This document shows positions 27,878-36,477 of a DNA stretch of 56,452 nucleotides, piece by piece. Numbering within the stretch: the first letter of the stretch is position 1; each line of letters opens with the position of its first letter. Source of the DNA: CAZUCE01 sp964619265 (GTDB taxonomy: Bacteria > Planctomycetota > UBA1135 > GCA-002686595); the NCBI GenBank assembly GCA_964619265.1, contig CAZUCE010000026.1, positions 1 through 56,452 on the forward strand, in the 5' to 3' direction. Made by a program: the position numbers and the translations under genes. The notes under the pieces were generated by a model. That model searched no databases. It saw nothing but the letters and a program-made list of their open reading frames with translations, and was not told the DNA's origin.

Positions 27878-28620
27878 CGAAAGTCTGGTTTCGGGCGGGT
27901 TCTTCGAGCCGAAACGGACGCTTCGGTGAGCTTTGGGGCGGAGAACCTACCGGGTCGCCTGTCGGGTCGTTCACGAATCCCGCTGGAAACCTGCATGGAC
28001 TCCGAGGGCCGAGCCGGCGGGCGTTTCAGGTTCCACACTTCAGGAGCTTCACCTCGGAAACTCTGCCTCAGAATCTTCGCCTCAGAAACCAAGCCAACCT
28101 CGCTGGCGAGTGCGCTGGCATTCACCTCGATGAACAGGGGCCGCTTTCGGGCGCCGCTTCGTCAGCACATGGACCCCGGCCTCACCTGGCCCCTCCCCCG
28201 CGGATTCGCGCACACCAAGAGCGGGGCCTACCAAGAATCCTGGCGAATCGACTGGACGGCGGCAGATCGCTCGGCGGCCAGTCCAATAGCCAGGCTCTGG
28301 AGCTCCAAGCCTGGCCTCGAAGGTGCTTCGCCCGAAGCGCGCCCAAGCTCAGCGAACCCAGGCGCTTGGCGCGTCCACCGCTCTGGCGGTCATGCCCGTG
28401 CGCGCGATGGAAGAACCCGGCTCGGGACTCTTCCATCGAGGCATCTGGTCAGCCCCTTAGCTGCCCGTGCACTCCTGGCGGCAGCCGCCAGCTACACGCT
28501 CGACGGTTGCCCTGGAGGCGCTGCATGTCACGGGAACCGGCCGGACTCCAGTCGTTGAGGCGGCCGCCAAGGCACAGGCTCCATCGTGCGCCGGGGGGTC
28601 CGCCCCATGGGCACCGGCTG
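27878..28620. other. 743-base gap between porin and SulP genes
   Basis: Largest gene-free stretch in the window. Open frames are present (for example plus strand 27926-28558) but are rich in Arg, Ser, Pro and Gly and resemble no family. The half next to 27877 should carry the SulP-USP promoter. A nested inverted repeat lies at 28239-28294. No T-tract terminator was found after the porin stop. Confidence 0.5.
28239..28294. repeat. Nested two-stage inverted repeat
   Basis: Outer arms CCTGGC (28239-28244) and GCCAGG (28289-28294) enclose inner arms GACTGG (28250-28255) and CCAGTC (28278-28283), with matching five-base internal loops on each side and a 22-base GC-rich apical part. The symmetry suggests a folded RNA, possibly the 3' end of the porin mRNA or a 5' leader of SulP. 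Confidence 0.4.
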
Positions 28621-30123
28621 CTAGAAGGTCAATTGAGCACGCAAGGTGAAGATGTCTGCACCCTCAGCTGCCTGCGTCTCGAAGCTCCCGCCGCGCGTCT
28701 CCACGATGCGGTTCCAGTTCAGCAGGTAACGAACGTTGTTGGACCAGTACCAGTTGAGCCCGAGGCTGGTCACCTTCTCGGCACCGCCGTCGACGTCGTC
28801 GTCGATCAGGTCCAAGCTCGCCAAGCGGGCGGACACTTCCCAGGCGCGCCCGGAAGGGTTGTCGGCCCGCAACCGCTTGAACTCGCCTTGGTTCTGACGG
28901 TAGGCCTTCGCCCGGGTCTCTCCGGTCAGCGAGTAGGTCATGAACACGTGCCAGGAATCGAAGCCCAGGTCGGCTCCGGGATCTTCAACCTCTAGGCGGT
29001 TGATTTCCCCGCCGATCGTGTACGGGCCTTCGACATAGGCCAGCTCCGCTCCAAAAGCGGATACCGAGTCCACGTCGGTCAGTGTCCCGGTGTCCACCAC
29101 CCGGAAGTTCGACATGTTGGTGGTCTCATCCCGAATGCGAATCGAGTTCGCGCCGTCCTCGATCCTGCGGAACATGCCGCGGACACCCATGTGCAGGACC
29201 CGCTCGTCTTCGATGATGGGAGCGTGCACGGCCCGCCCCGCGAATCCAAAGCCCTCGTCGTCCACGGCAGTCGGAGAAATACCCTCTCCGAAAACACCGC
29301 CCGCGAAGAAGAAGCGATCCGTGTGGCCCTGGGCGCGAACACCGAGCGCACGATCGACGAACGGGATGATCAGGAAATTGTCGACGCCCCGCTCGATGAA
29401 CGGCAGGTCGTTCGAGCTCTCTTCGACAGCCAGCGAGTAGGGCTGCTTTTGATGGCCGATCGAAACATGCAGGCTGTCCGTCAGTTCCTTCTGCAGACGG
29501 AAGTCTCTGACCGATGCCCCATTGTTCGCGAATTCGACTTCGGCCCACCAGGACAGATCCTCGGGAAGCGAGCCTCGCAACTCGAAGCGCCCGCGCCGCA
29601 GCTCGGTTCCATCTTGGATTTGTTCCTCGGGGGTGGCGCCCTCTCGCGAGTGGACATTCGCGTCCACCTGAATCCGTCCGCCGATTCGCATCTGCCAATC
29701 ACCGTCGGCGGAGGCGAACTTGAGGCCTCCCGATCCGATACTCCACGAGGACGGGTCGTCTTGGGCTTCGGGAGCGCGCTGATCCGCAAGAAGCACTTCG
29801 ACCTGATCCGGGGTCAAGGCTCCGTTTTGAACCAACATCTCGAGCAAGTCCGGAGCGGACGACTGGCCCAATCCAGCCACCGGCGCAGGCGGCTGTCCCG
29901 ACCCGGACGGGGCCGCAATCGGAGCGGAAGCCAGGGCCGTCTGAACAGACTCAACCGGCGCCGGCGCCGGGAATGCCAGAGCCTCCTGCTCGAGGGGGGT
30001 CCCCGTCAGCGGGCTGAATCCGTTCTTGAGGACTGCGCGGCTCGTTTGCGAGCTGGAGCAGCCCGCGATCAAGGTCGCGGGAAGGAGGAGACCGGCGGAA
30101 ACGAGAAGGTGGTTGTGGGCCAC
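28621..30123 (-). CDS. OprO/OprP-like phosphate-selective porin with lipobox
   Basis: 500 aa. It resembles phosphate-selective porins: after a linker, GGLKFASADGDWQMRIGGRI begins the barrel, then ELRRGRFELRGSLPEDLSWW, VSIGHQKQPYSLAVEESSND, LPFIERGVDNFL, and a terminal beta-strand ending LRAQLTF with the C-terminal Phe of outer-membrane barrels. Oddly, the N-terminus (LLLPATLIAGCSSS, Cys22) fits a lipobox, unlike classical porins, and ~100 Pro/Ala/Gln-rich residues precede the barrel. It may let anions cross the outer membrane; pairing with the SulP gene downstream is an inference from neighbourhood. Confidence 0.8.
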   Translation of the reverse strand: MAHNHLLVSAGLLLPATLIAGCSSSQTSRAVLKNGFSPLTGTPLEQEALAFPAPAPVESVQTALASAPIAAPSGSGQPPAPVAGLGQSSAPDLLEMLVQNGALTPDQVEVLLADQRAPEAQDDPSSWSIGSGGLKFASADGDWQMRIGGRIQVDANVHSREGATPEEQIQDGTELRRGRFELRGSLPEDLSWWAEVEFANNGASVRDFRLQKELTDSLHVSIGHQKQPYSLAVEESSNDLPFIERGVDNFLIIPFVDRALGVRAQGHTDRFFFAGGVFGEGISPTAVDDEGFGFAGRAVHAPIIEDERVLHMGVRGMFRRIEDGANSIRIRDETTNMSNFRVVDTGTLTDVDSVSAFGAELAYVEGPYTIGGEINRLEVEDPGADLGFDSWHVFMTYSLTGETRAKAYRQNQGEFKRLRADNPSGRAWEVSARLASLDLIDDDVDGGAEKVTSLGLNWYWSNNVRYLLNWNRIVETRGGSFETQAAEGADIFTLRAQLTF

Positions 30124-30370
30124 GAGGGAGGGGGAAGGGGCCGTTGAGAGCGGGAAAGGACCCCGACTCGGTGTCAGGGCGGCGGGAAGCTAGCAGCTCC
30201 CCGGGGCGCACCCATCGGCTTTGCTCAAAGTTCACGATTGCTACATTCGAGCCGAACAATTCGGTGGAAGCCCCCCTTCCCCTCGCCCCTTCTGAGCTCG
30301 AACGACCGGGCTTGGCCCGCCTGGCCTCGCCCCCTCGCACCCGGCGGCGCAAGGCCCCCCTTACGGCGAC

Positions 30371-30736
30371 TCAGCCGATCCGCAGGCCGCAGCCTGGACA
30401 GCGGGCCGGGTGCCCTTCGAAGGACGTCCCACAGGCCGGGCAATCGTTGGTTGGCGCGTCCAAATTGATCGCGTGGGCCGCCGCCTTGCGCTCATCCTCG
30501 TCCATCGCCTCAATCTCGGCTTCCTCAAGCTGAGCCAAGGCATCCCGTGCTTCGTTGCCCGCGACCGCGAGCAAAAACTTGGCGCCTCAGGCATTGAGCT
30601 TGGCGCCCTCAGGCGGCGCGACCACTTCGCTTTGGATGCCAACTCGCCACAAAACGCGGGAAACCTCCTTCAACCGACTGAAGCCGCCTTGCGAAATGAA
30701 GACAGGGTTTTCAAATTGGGAGCCGGACGGTGCCAT
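30371..30736 (-). CDS. Probable selenoprotein: DUF2007-like domain with C-terminal zinc ribbon, Sec50
   Basis: 121 aa if TGA at 30587-30589 is read as selenocysteine. Start ATG 30736. The first part (FSRLKEVSRVLWRVGIQSEV then VAPPEGAKLNA-U-GAKFLLAVA) reads as a small alpha/beta domain like DUF2007 proteins. The C-terminus is a zinc ribbon (CPACGTSFEG and CPGCGLRIG). The frame keeps the same codon bias on both sides of the TGA, and the domain strand LNA-U-GAKFLLAV is broken if TGA is a stop. A 20-base hairpin with a GGTC loop follows the TGA (30555-30574). Without readthrough only a 67-codon frame from TTG 30574 would remain. Function unknown; not recognised as a described selenoprotein family. 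Confidence 0.65.
30555..30574 (-). promoter_or_regulatory. SECIS-like hairpin of the zinc-ribbon selenoprotein
   Basis: Read on the minus strand with the T of TGA as 1, bases 16-23 (TTGCTCGC) pair with 28-35 (GCGGGCAA) over eight positions with one wobble, closing a GGTC loop at 24-27. In E. coli fdhF the loop is also GGUC, at 22-25. Confidence 0.6.
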
Positions 30737-30854
30737 CGGTCGCTGGGGAGGAAAAAGAAGTGACTTGTAGAACGGGACGAGCGACCAACCGATCCCGGTC
30801 AGCCTCGCTCGCCAGCGATTCTAACAACCCGCCGGAAAAGCCCCGTCGCCGCTG

Positions 30855-31751
30855 CTACAGAGGTCGGCGGACCCGCAGGATTTGCACCGGGTGCGGAATC
30901 ACCAGTTCGCGACCCTTGGAGCGGCCGCAGGCTTGAAGGTACTCCAACACCAAGGCCCGCAGCATTGCCGGACACTGCTCCAGCGGACACTGCACCAGGA
31001 AGCTCGCGATGTCCAAGAGGTCCTCGCTATTGAGCGAGACCTTCAACTCAGCGTCGATTCGTTCCCCTGAGAAGTCAGCATCAAGCGAACGGAGCGCAGC
31101 CAAAACCTGCTCCTCGAAACCGAGATCGCCCTCGTGTTGGGGCTGCCAAAAAACCTCGGCGAGTTGATTCATCTGCTCGAGCGGCGCCACGGCGATGACC
31201 AACTCCCCACCCGGCCGGGTCAACTGAATCAAGCGGGCCACGGCCTGCTCGAGGCCTTCGAAGCTGTAGATCGAGTGAATCGAGAAAACGACGTCAAACT
31301 GCCGCTCGGGAGCCACCTCTTCCACCTTCGCGCACTCCACCGAGAGGTCGAGGCGGTCGCTTCCGGACAAGTGGGCTGCGCGCTGCTCGAACTTTCGGCA
31401 CTGGGCCTCGAACGGCTCGAACACCGTGTACTCAACGCGCTTGGCCTGGCACACCGCCTCCAAAATGGGCACATCGAGGATGCCGCTGCCTGCGCCTACG
31501 CTGGCCGCTTCGAAAGCCTCGCCGGGGCGTTTCTTCGCGAACTTGATCAGCCAGTTCAAGATCTGCCCCTGCTGATCGCTGGCTCCCTCGAAGGCTTCGT
31601 GACCGCGCATGTAACCCGCCCCGTCGTAGGCGGGAACTTCTTCGAGCTTCCCGATCTGGCTTGCGATTTGCGCCAGTATCCGCGTCCTCGAAGCCGACCG
31701 CGTGGCTCCCTTGTGGGTCCGGCTGTTCGTAGAAGCCGAGGAAGAACTCAT
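30855..31751 (-). CDS. Class I SAM-dependent methyltransferase, small-molecule type
   Basis: 298 aa from ATG 31751, chosen because the Ser/Arg-rich open frame further upstream is not protein-like. SAM-fold motifs: motif I EAASVGAGSGILDVPILEAV, motif II YTVFEPFEAQCRKFEQRA, motif IV FDVVFSIHSIYSFEGLEQAV and RPGGELVIAVAPLEQMNQLA. The IHSIYSF stretch and the overall order resemble histamine-N-methyltransferase-like enzymes. No membrane segment. It is divergent from the lipoprotein gene at 32114 and 118 bases upstream of the zinc-ribbon selenoprotein gene on the same strand, so the two may be co-transcribed. Substrate unknown. Confidence 0.75.
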   Translation of the reverse strand: MSSSSASTNSRTHKGATRSASRTRILAQIASQIGKLEEVPAYDGAGYMRGHEAFEGASDQQGQILNWLIKFAKKRPGEAFEAASVGAGSGILDVPILEAVCQAKRVEYTVFEPFEAQCRKFEQRAAHLSGSDRLDLSVECAKVEEVAPERQFDVVFSIHSIYSFEGLEQAVARLIQLTRPGGELVIAVAPLEQMNQLAEVFWQPQHEGDLGFEEQVLAALRSLDADFSGERIDAELKVSLNSEDLLDIASFLVQCPLEQCPAMLRALVLEYLQACGRSKGRELVIPHPVQILRVRRPL

Positions 31752-32113
31752 AGAAATGGAATCCGAAGTGGGAGGGGCTGAAGAGCGGGGCGCGAAACGG
31801 CAAGCGAAGGCGCGCCAAAACGACCCATCCTGCGGCGCCTGAGGCTCCTCGAATTCCGGCAACCACACCTGAGAGGAGCGTTTCGCGGCGAAGAGTCTGC
31901 CGGCTGCGGCGCCCGAAGACCTCGATACCTCTGATTTTTCTGCCCGGTTCTCGGACGTGCACGTCCCGGGGCGTCGAATTTGGGCAGCCCGCTCTGTTTC
32001 GATCCAGCTCCTCCCCATGCTATTGGAATTCAGCCCGATCGAAGCAGCCCTGGATCCTAAAGAGCCGCTCGTCCAAGCATCCGCTTGCTGCTTCCCTCCA
32101 CCCACTCGCCCCC
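31752..32113. other. 362-base divergent intergenic region
   Basis: Lies between the methyltransferase (minus) and the lipoprotein (plus). The minus frame stays open here to 32348, but the predicted residues look random, so it is treated as non-coding. It should hold both promoters; no clear pair of boxes was recognised. Confidence 0.5.
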
Positions 32114-32689
32114 ATGAAGATCCCCGCCCACGCCCGAATCTCCCTTGTGCTAGCTCCCTTGATTCTAGGAATCCTCGGTTGCCACAGCGCCAATCCCTCC
32201 GAAGGCCCTGACCCCTCCGAAAGCCCCGGCCCTGAGTCCACCGGTCCGCACAGCGGGGAGGCGTCCTCCCCGATCCGAGGCGGAGCCACGCAGTTCCCCG
32301 GAACCGGCCCGGGCCCATCTGAAATGAACTGGACCACCGAATCCCCAAAGGAGTTTCTCGATCGCCTGGCTAGCCGAGAATCGGAGCTGATCACCGTTTC
32401 GGAGCAGCCGCACGAAGGCTGGCTCAGCCGCGACGATGTCGAGGAGCTCCTGCCCTACATTTTTAGCGAGGAACCCGCCACGGGCGTGAACAGCTCGCTC
32501 TCCAGCAACCTCCCGATGGAGCGAACGGAAGACGGTTCGTTCGCCATCGCCACCTCCACCGTTGGGCGTGAAGCCTCGTTCCTCATCGACGGCTTCCGTC
32601 TGGGGAAGTACCCCCCGACCCTGTGCTCGCAGTCTTACTACGATCACGACCCCGAGGCTCTCGAAGCTTGGTGGCAGTCCGAGCGCTGA
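32114..32689 (+). CDS. Lipoprotein of unknown function
   Basis: 191 aa. Signal peptide and lipobox MKIPAHARISLVLAPLILGI-LGC place the acylated cysteine at residue 23. A Pro/Ser/Glu-rich spacer (residues ~27-70) links it to a ~120-residue domain (NWTTESPKEFLDRLASRESE, GWLSRDDVEELLPYIFSEEP, EASFLIDGFRLGKYPPTLCS). It resembles no family recognised here; a small alpha/beta extracytoplasmic domain seems likely. It is followed 337 bases later by another lipoprotein gene on the same strand. Confidence 0.75.
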   Translation: MKIPAHARISLVLAPLILGILGCHSANPSEGPDPSESPGPESTGPHSGEASSPIRGGATQFPGTGPGPSEMNWTTESPKEFLDRLASRESELITVSEQPHEGWLSRDDVEELLPYIFSEEPATGVNSSLSSNLPMERTEDGSFAIATSTVGREASFLIDGFRLGKYPPTLCSQSYYDHDPEALEAWWQSER

Positions 32690-33026
32690 TGGTTGAGGGA
32701 GCGTGAATTCAGACTCCAAGGAATGGCCCAGCGAACAGGGACCTATGGTCGGCGCCGGCGCTGGACTACCGCCCCACCTTTCCAAGGCGCCCTTCCGTGA
32801 TCGTGAGCAGAGGATCGATAGGCAGCCCGAATCGGCCCCAGCGCGCAGGCTAGGTCCCATTCCGTCGCGCCCCTGGCAGTTCGCGATTCGGGGCGGCCGG
32901 CCTTGCGTCTGCGACAGGCTGGGGCCTCGGGACCCGCAGCCCAGCACGATTCGGCACAATTCAACCAGGCCAGCTCCTCGTCTTCCAAATCACCCGCCCC
33001 CCCAGCCTTTCAGGCTCCGACGCCCC
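32690..33026. other. 337-base gap before the beta-propeller lipoprotein gene
   Basis: The plus frame of the downstream gene stays open back to 32703, but the encoded residues are Pro/Arg-rich and the signal peptide starts only at 33027. No terminator-grade hairpin and no other gene were found. Confidence 0.5.
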
Positions 33027-34217
33027 ATGAGACCCACTCCCCAAACCGGGCCCCCCCAAGGCCGTTTCCCTAGCGCATCGGTCCTTGGACCCGCCCTGCT
33101 CTTCCTGACCGCCTGCACCCAGACTTCCTTGAGCTCCAACTCCTCTAGCGAACTGTCCAACTGGCCGACCTTCCGGGGCTCGCTCGAGCGGACCGGCGCC
33201 ACCGCCGACGCCTCGCCGGTCACCGACCCCATGCTGGCCTGGGAAGTGGACCTCGGTGGAACGATCGAGTCTTCGCCTACGATTTGGAACGGCACCGTGT
33301 ACTGCGGCACGTTCAACAACTTCCTCGGGGCCTTTTCAGCCGATAGCGGCGAACTGCTGTGGAAGTTTGACGTTGGAGGCCTGGTGCGCGCCTCGCCGTC
33401 CATCGTCGACGGCACGGTCTACTTCGGCGCCGATGACGACCGGCTTTACGCGCTGGATGCGGTTACGGGCGAAGAACGCTGGCGGGTCATGTTGGGACCG
33501 GGAGGCGAACAATCCTCACCCGCGCTAGCCGGCGACTGGTGCGTGTTCGGCGGCTTCGACCACAAAGTCTATGGCGTGGACCGCCGAACCGGAGAGGTGC
33601 GCTGGACCTTTGCCACCGAAGGCGAAATCCTCTCGTCGCCCGCGATCTCAGACGGCCTCGTCGCCATCGGCTCCCGCGACGGATCGCTGGTGGTGCTCGA
33701 TCTGGAATCGGGCGCCCTGCGACATCGCATCCAGACCGAGGACACGGTGTTCTCGTCTCCAGCGGTCCGCGACGGGCGCGCCTACTTCGGCTCCGACGAC
33801 GGCGGCGTCTACGCAGTCGAATTGGCAACTGGCCAACTCCTTTGGCGCCGGGAAACCGGTGGAACGGTGTTTTCCACGCCGGCCCTCGCTCCCAGCGAGG
33901 AGGTCCTCTACGTCGGCTCGGACGATCAACAGCTCCGCGCGCTCGACCTTGGCACCGGCGAGGTGATCTGGAGCGCGAACCTGGGCGGTCGCGTTCTGGG
34001 CTCGCCAGCGCTCGTGGACAACTGGGTGTACGTCGGAGGCGAAGGCTCAGGAGGGGATCTACCCGGAGCCTTGTTTGCCTTGGACCGCAGCTCCGGCGAG
34101 GTCCTGTGGCGTTACGAGATCGGAGCCACGGTTTGGAGTTCGCCCACCGTCTCTGGACAGGCGATTTACTTTGGGGCCCACGACCAACGGCTCCGGAAAC
34201 TGGTCCAACAACGCTGA
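33027..34217 (+). CDS. PQQ-like beta-propeller lipoprotein (BamB-like fold)
   Basis: 396 aa. Start at ATG 33027 gives a lipobox (LLFLTAC, Cys30). The rest is a run of about eight blades with the repeat V-D-G-T-V-Y-F-G-A-D-D-x-x-L-Y-A-L-D-x-x-T-G-E-x-x-W (for example VDGTVYFGADDDRLYALDAV, DGRAYFGSDDGGVYAVELAT, VLYVGSDDQQLRALDLGTGE). No calcium or PQQ ligand set was identified, so it is a binding or scaffold propeller rather than an assured dehydrogenase. BamB-type proteins help assemble outer-membrane proteins, but planctomycetes have many such propellers. Two palindromes follow the stop. Confidence 0.85.
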   Translation: MRPTPQTGPPQGRFPSASVLGPALLFLTACTQTSLSSNSSSELSNWPTFRGSLERTGATADASPVTDPMLAWEVDLGGTIESSPTIWNGTVYCGTFNNFLGAFSADSGELLWKFDVGGLVRASPSIVDGTVYFGADDDRLYALDAVTGEERWRVMLGPGGEQSSPALAGDWCVFGGFDHKVYGVDRRTGEVRWTFATEGEILSSPAISDGLVAIGSRDGSLVVLDLESGALRHRIQTEDTVFSSPAVRDGRAYFGSDDGGVYAVELATGQLLWRRETGGTVFSTPALAPSEEVLYVGSDDQQLRALDLGTGEVIWSANLGGRVLGSPALVDNWVYVGGEGSGGDLPGALFALDRSSGEVLWRYEIGATVWSSPTVSGQAIYFGAHDQRLRKLVQQR

Positions 34218-34218
34218 T

Positions 34219-34253
34219 CCGCCTTGGAAGGCGGCTCGCGAGCTCGCGAGCCG
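34219..34253. repeat. Adjacent palindromes: 16-bp and 22-bp
   Basis: CCGCCTTGGAAGGCGG (34219-34234) and a perfect 22-bp palindrome at 34232-34253 (left half CGGCTCGCGAG) overlap by three bases directly after the beta-propeller stop codon. Either may form the mRNA 3' end. There is no T-tract, so a protein-binding role is also possible. Confidence 0.6.
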
Positions 34254-34500
34254 AGAGGCCAGCGCAAGTCCCCTGCCGGAACGCTCCGACAGGCCGCGAT
34301 CCCGCCAGAAGTCCCGCGAGACCGGGACACTCAAGGCCAGGGTGGCGCCGGCTTCGTTTCTTTTCCCAGAATACGAAGCCGGGAATGCGGACCCGAGTTT
34401 TCTCGCTGCGCAACGACGTTCCCGGTGGTCGCGTGCCTTGGCCTTGTGCGGCGACTGTAGCCCCTAAGCTCCTTCGCGTTCCCCCCTCCCCCAGCCCATT

Positions 34501-36303
34501 GTGAATCCTCCTACGGCCCCTTCCCAAGTAGCCGAGACCATCCCCGCGCGACTGTTTGCCCGCGCCGCCGCCACGCCATCGGCTCCCGCGTACTTTGTTC
34601 GGACGCCAGACGGTTGGCACGCAACAGACTGGGCGAAGTACGGCGAACAGGTCGAGCAGGCCGCACGCGCGCTCTTGAACGAGGGCATTGAGCCCGGGCA
34701 GGTGGTCTGCATCTTGGGCTTCAATCGCCCCGAGTGGGTCATCCTCCACGTGGCCGCGATGTCGATCGGAGCCGTCCCCACCGGCATCTATCCGACCAGC
34801 TCGACCGAGGAAATCGCCTACCTGCTTGGACACACCGAAGCGCCGCTTGTGCTGCTTGAGTCCGAACAGCACCTGGAACGGATTCAAGCCGCCGACGAGG
34901 GCGGAAGTTCACACTTGAGGTCGATCGTTAGCATGCGCGGCGGCCCGAACTCCGGCGACCCGCGGCTTCGTTCGTTCGACGAGTTTCTGTCCGGCGCCGA
35001 GTCCATCGATTCCAATCGAGTGGCCGAGCAGCTCGCTCGCCTCGACCCAAGCCACCTGGCCACGCTGATCTACACCAGCGGTACGACCGGTCCTCCCAAA
35101 GGCGTGAAACTGAGTCACCGCAACCTCGCGTGGACCGCGGAAGCCATGCAGCGCACGCTGGAAGCCGTCCCCGCGGATCGGATGGTCTCCTACCTGCCGC
35201 TCTCCCACATCGCCGAGCAGATGTTCACGATCCACTCTCCGGCTACCGTGGGTTACGCCGTTTACTTCGCAGAGTCGATCGGGAGCGTCGCGCGGGATAT
35301 TCGCGAAGTTCGCCCCACGCTGCTGTTCGGAGTCCCGCGCATCTGGGAGAAGTTTCACACGGGGATTTTCGACAAGCTCGCCCAGGCCAGCGGCGCGAAG
35401 CGCAAGCTGATCGAGTGGGCTCAAGGCGTGGCTCGCCGCGAAGCCGAAGCGAACCAGGCCGGACGCCCGGTGGGCCTGGCCACGCGGATGCAACGTCCCC
35501 TGGCCGAGCGATTGGTGTTCTCGAAGCTCCGGGCAGCGCTCGGACTAGAAGAAGCTCGCATCCACATCAGCGGCGCTGCTCCGCTGGCCTCCAATTTGAT
35601 CGAGGACCTCGCTTCAGTCGGGATTCCGGTCCTCGAGGTCTACGGCCAGTCTGAGGCGAGCGGCCCGACGTCGTTCAACTTCCCGGGCGACTACCTGCTG
35701 GGCAGCGTCGGCAAACCGATCGAGGGAGTCGAAGTCAAAATCGCAGACGACGGTGAGATCCTAGCGCGCGGACCCAACGTGTTCGGCGGCTACTACCTGG
35801 CCCCCGAGGCCACCGCCGAGACTCTGCGCGATGGCTGGTTGCTCTCGGGCGACCTCGGCCGATTGGACGAGCGCGGCTTCTTGCATATCACCGGGCGCAA
35901 GAAGGACATCCTGATCACCGCCGGGGGCAAGAACATCGCCCCCCAGAACATCGAATTCGCGCTCCAGGAGTCCCCGTGGATCGAGTCCGCGGTCCTGATC
36001 GGCGACCGCCGCAAATATCTCAGCGTCCTGCTCACAACGGACCCCGCGGCGCTGGAGTCGTTTGCGAGTCAACGCAACCTGGAACCCGTCGCGGCGCGCG
36101 AGCATCCGGATTTCCAGGCGGAAATTCAGGCCGCGATCGATGGAGTCAACAGCCGCTACGCCAAGGTGGAACAAATCAAGCGGTTCCACCTCTTGGCGAG
36201 CCCGTTCAGCGTGGAAGCCGGGGAGCTCACCCCCACCATGAAGATCAAGCGCCAGGCGGTCGAGCGGCTGCACGCCGGGGCCATCGAATCCATGTACGCC
36301 TGA
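34501..36303 (+). CDS. Long-chain acyl-CoA synthetase (AMP-forming)
   Basis: 600 aa from GTG 34501. Adenylating-enzyme motifs in order: P-loop YTSGTTGPPKGVKLSH (residues ~196-211), MVSYLPLSHIAEQMF, A5 YGQSEASGPTSFNFPGDYLL, A7 GWLLSGDLGRLDERGF, A8 ITGRKKDILITAGGKNIAPQ and the A10 lysine near TPTMKIKRQAVE. The FAA1-type overall length and the PLSHIAEQ segment favour long-chain fatty acids, which it would activate with ATP and CoA for beta-oxidation or lipid synthesis at the membrane surface. It stands alone. Confidence 0.93.
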   Translation: MNPPTAPSQVAETIPARLFARAAATPSAPAYFVRTPDGWHATDWAKYGEQVEQAARALLNEGIEPGQVVCILGFNRPEWVILHVAAMSIGAVPTGIYPTSSTEEIAYLLGHTEAPLVLLESEQHLERIQAADEGGSSHLRSIVSMRGGPNSGDPRLRSFDEFLSGAESIDSNRVAEQLARLDPSHLATLIYTSGTTGPPKGVKLSHRNLAWTAEAMQRTLEAVPADRMVSYLPLSHIAEQMFTIHSPATVGYAVYFAESIGSVARDIREVRPTLLFGVPRIWEKFHTGIFDKLAQASGAKRKLIEWAQGVARREAEANQAGRPVGLATRMQRPLAERLVFSKLRAALGLEEARIHISGAAPLASNLIEDLASVGIPVLEVYGQSEASGPTSFNFPGDYLLGSVGKPIEGVEVKIADDGEILARGPNVFGGYYLAPEATAETLRDGWLLSGDLGRLDERGFLHITGRKKDILITAGGKNIAPQNIEFALQESPWIESAVLIGDRRKYLSVLLTTDPAALESFASQRNLEPVAAREHPDFQAEIQAAIDGVNSRYAKVEQIKRFHLLASPFSVEAGELTPTMKIKRQAVERLHAGAIESMYA

Positions 36304-36477
36304 ACGATCGCTCTTCGGAGGCGCCGAGTCTCGCTCCCCCATCGAGCTTGACCCGGTCGCCGGCCCCGCGCCATCCCTGACTAGGCTGGTTCCAAAGACT
36401 GCGCTCGAGGCGCTTGCGCCCGGGACGATGTCACCGGAGCTTCGAACCCGCCGGCAAGCCGCCGGACGGACGACTCG

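Noticed and set aside
27926..28558. 210-codon frame in the porin-SulP gap
   Set aside because: Compositional bias and lack of family features; no start signal. Kept as non-coding.
30371..30574. Zinc-ribbon gene starting at TTG 30574 without readthrough
   Set aside because: Possible, but leaves a truncated first domain; the upstream 49 codons and the TGA-adjacent hairpin favour the selenoprotein reading.
31752..32348. N-terminal extension of the methyltransferase at 30855
   Set aside because: Residues are random-looking and overlap the divergent lipoprotein gene; methyltransferase homology begins after ATG 31751.
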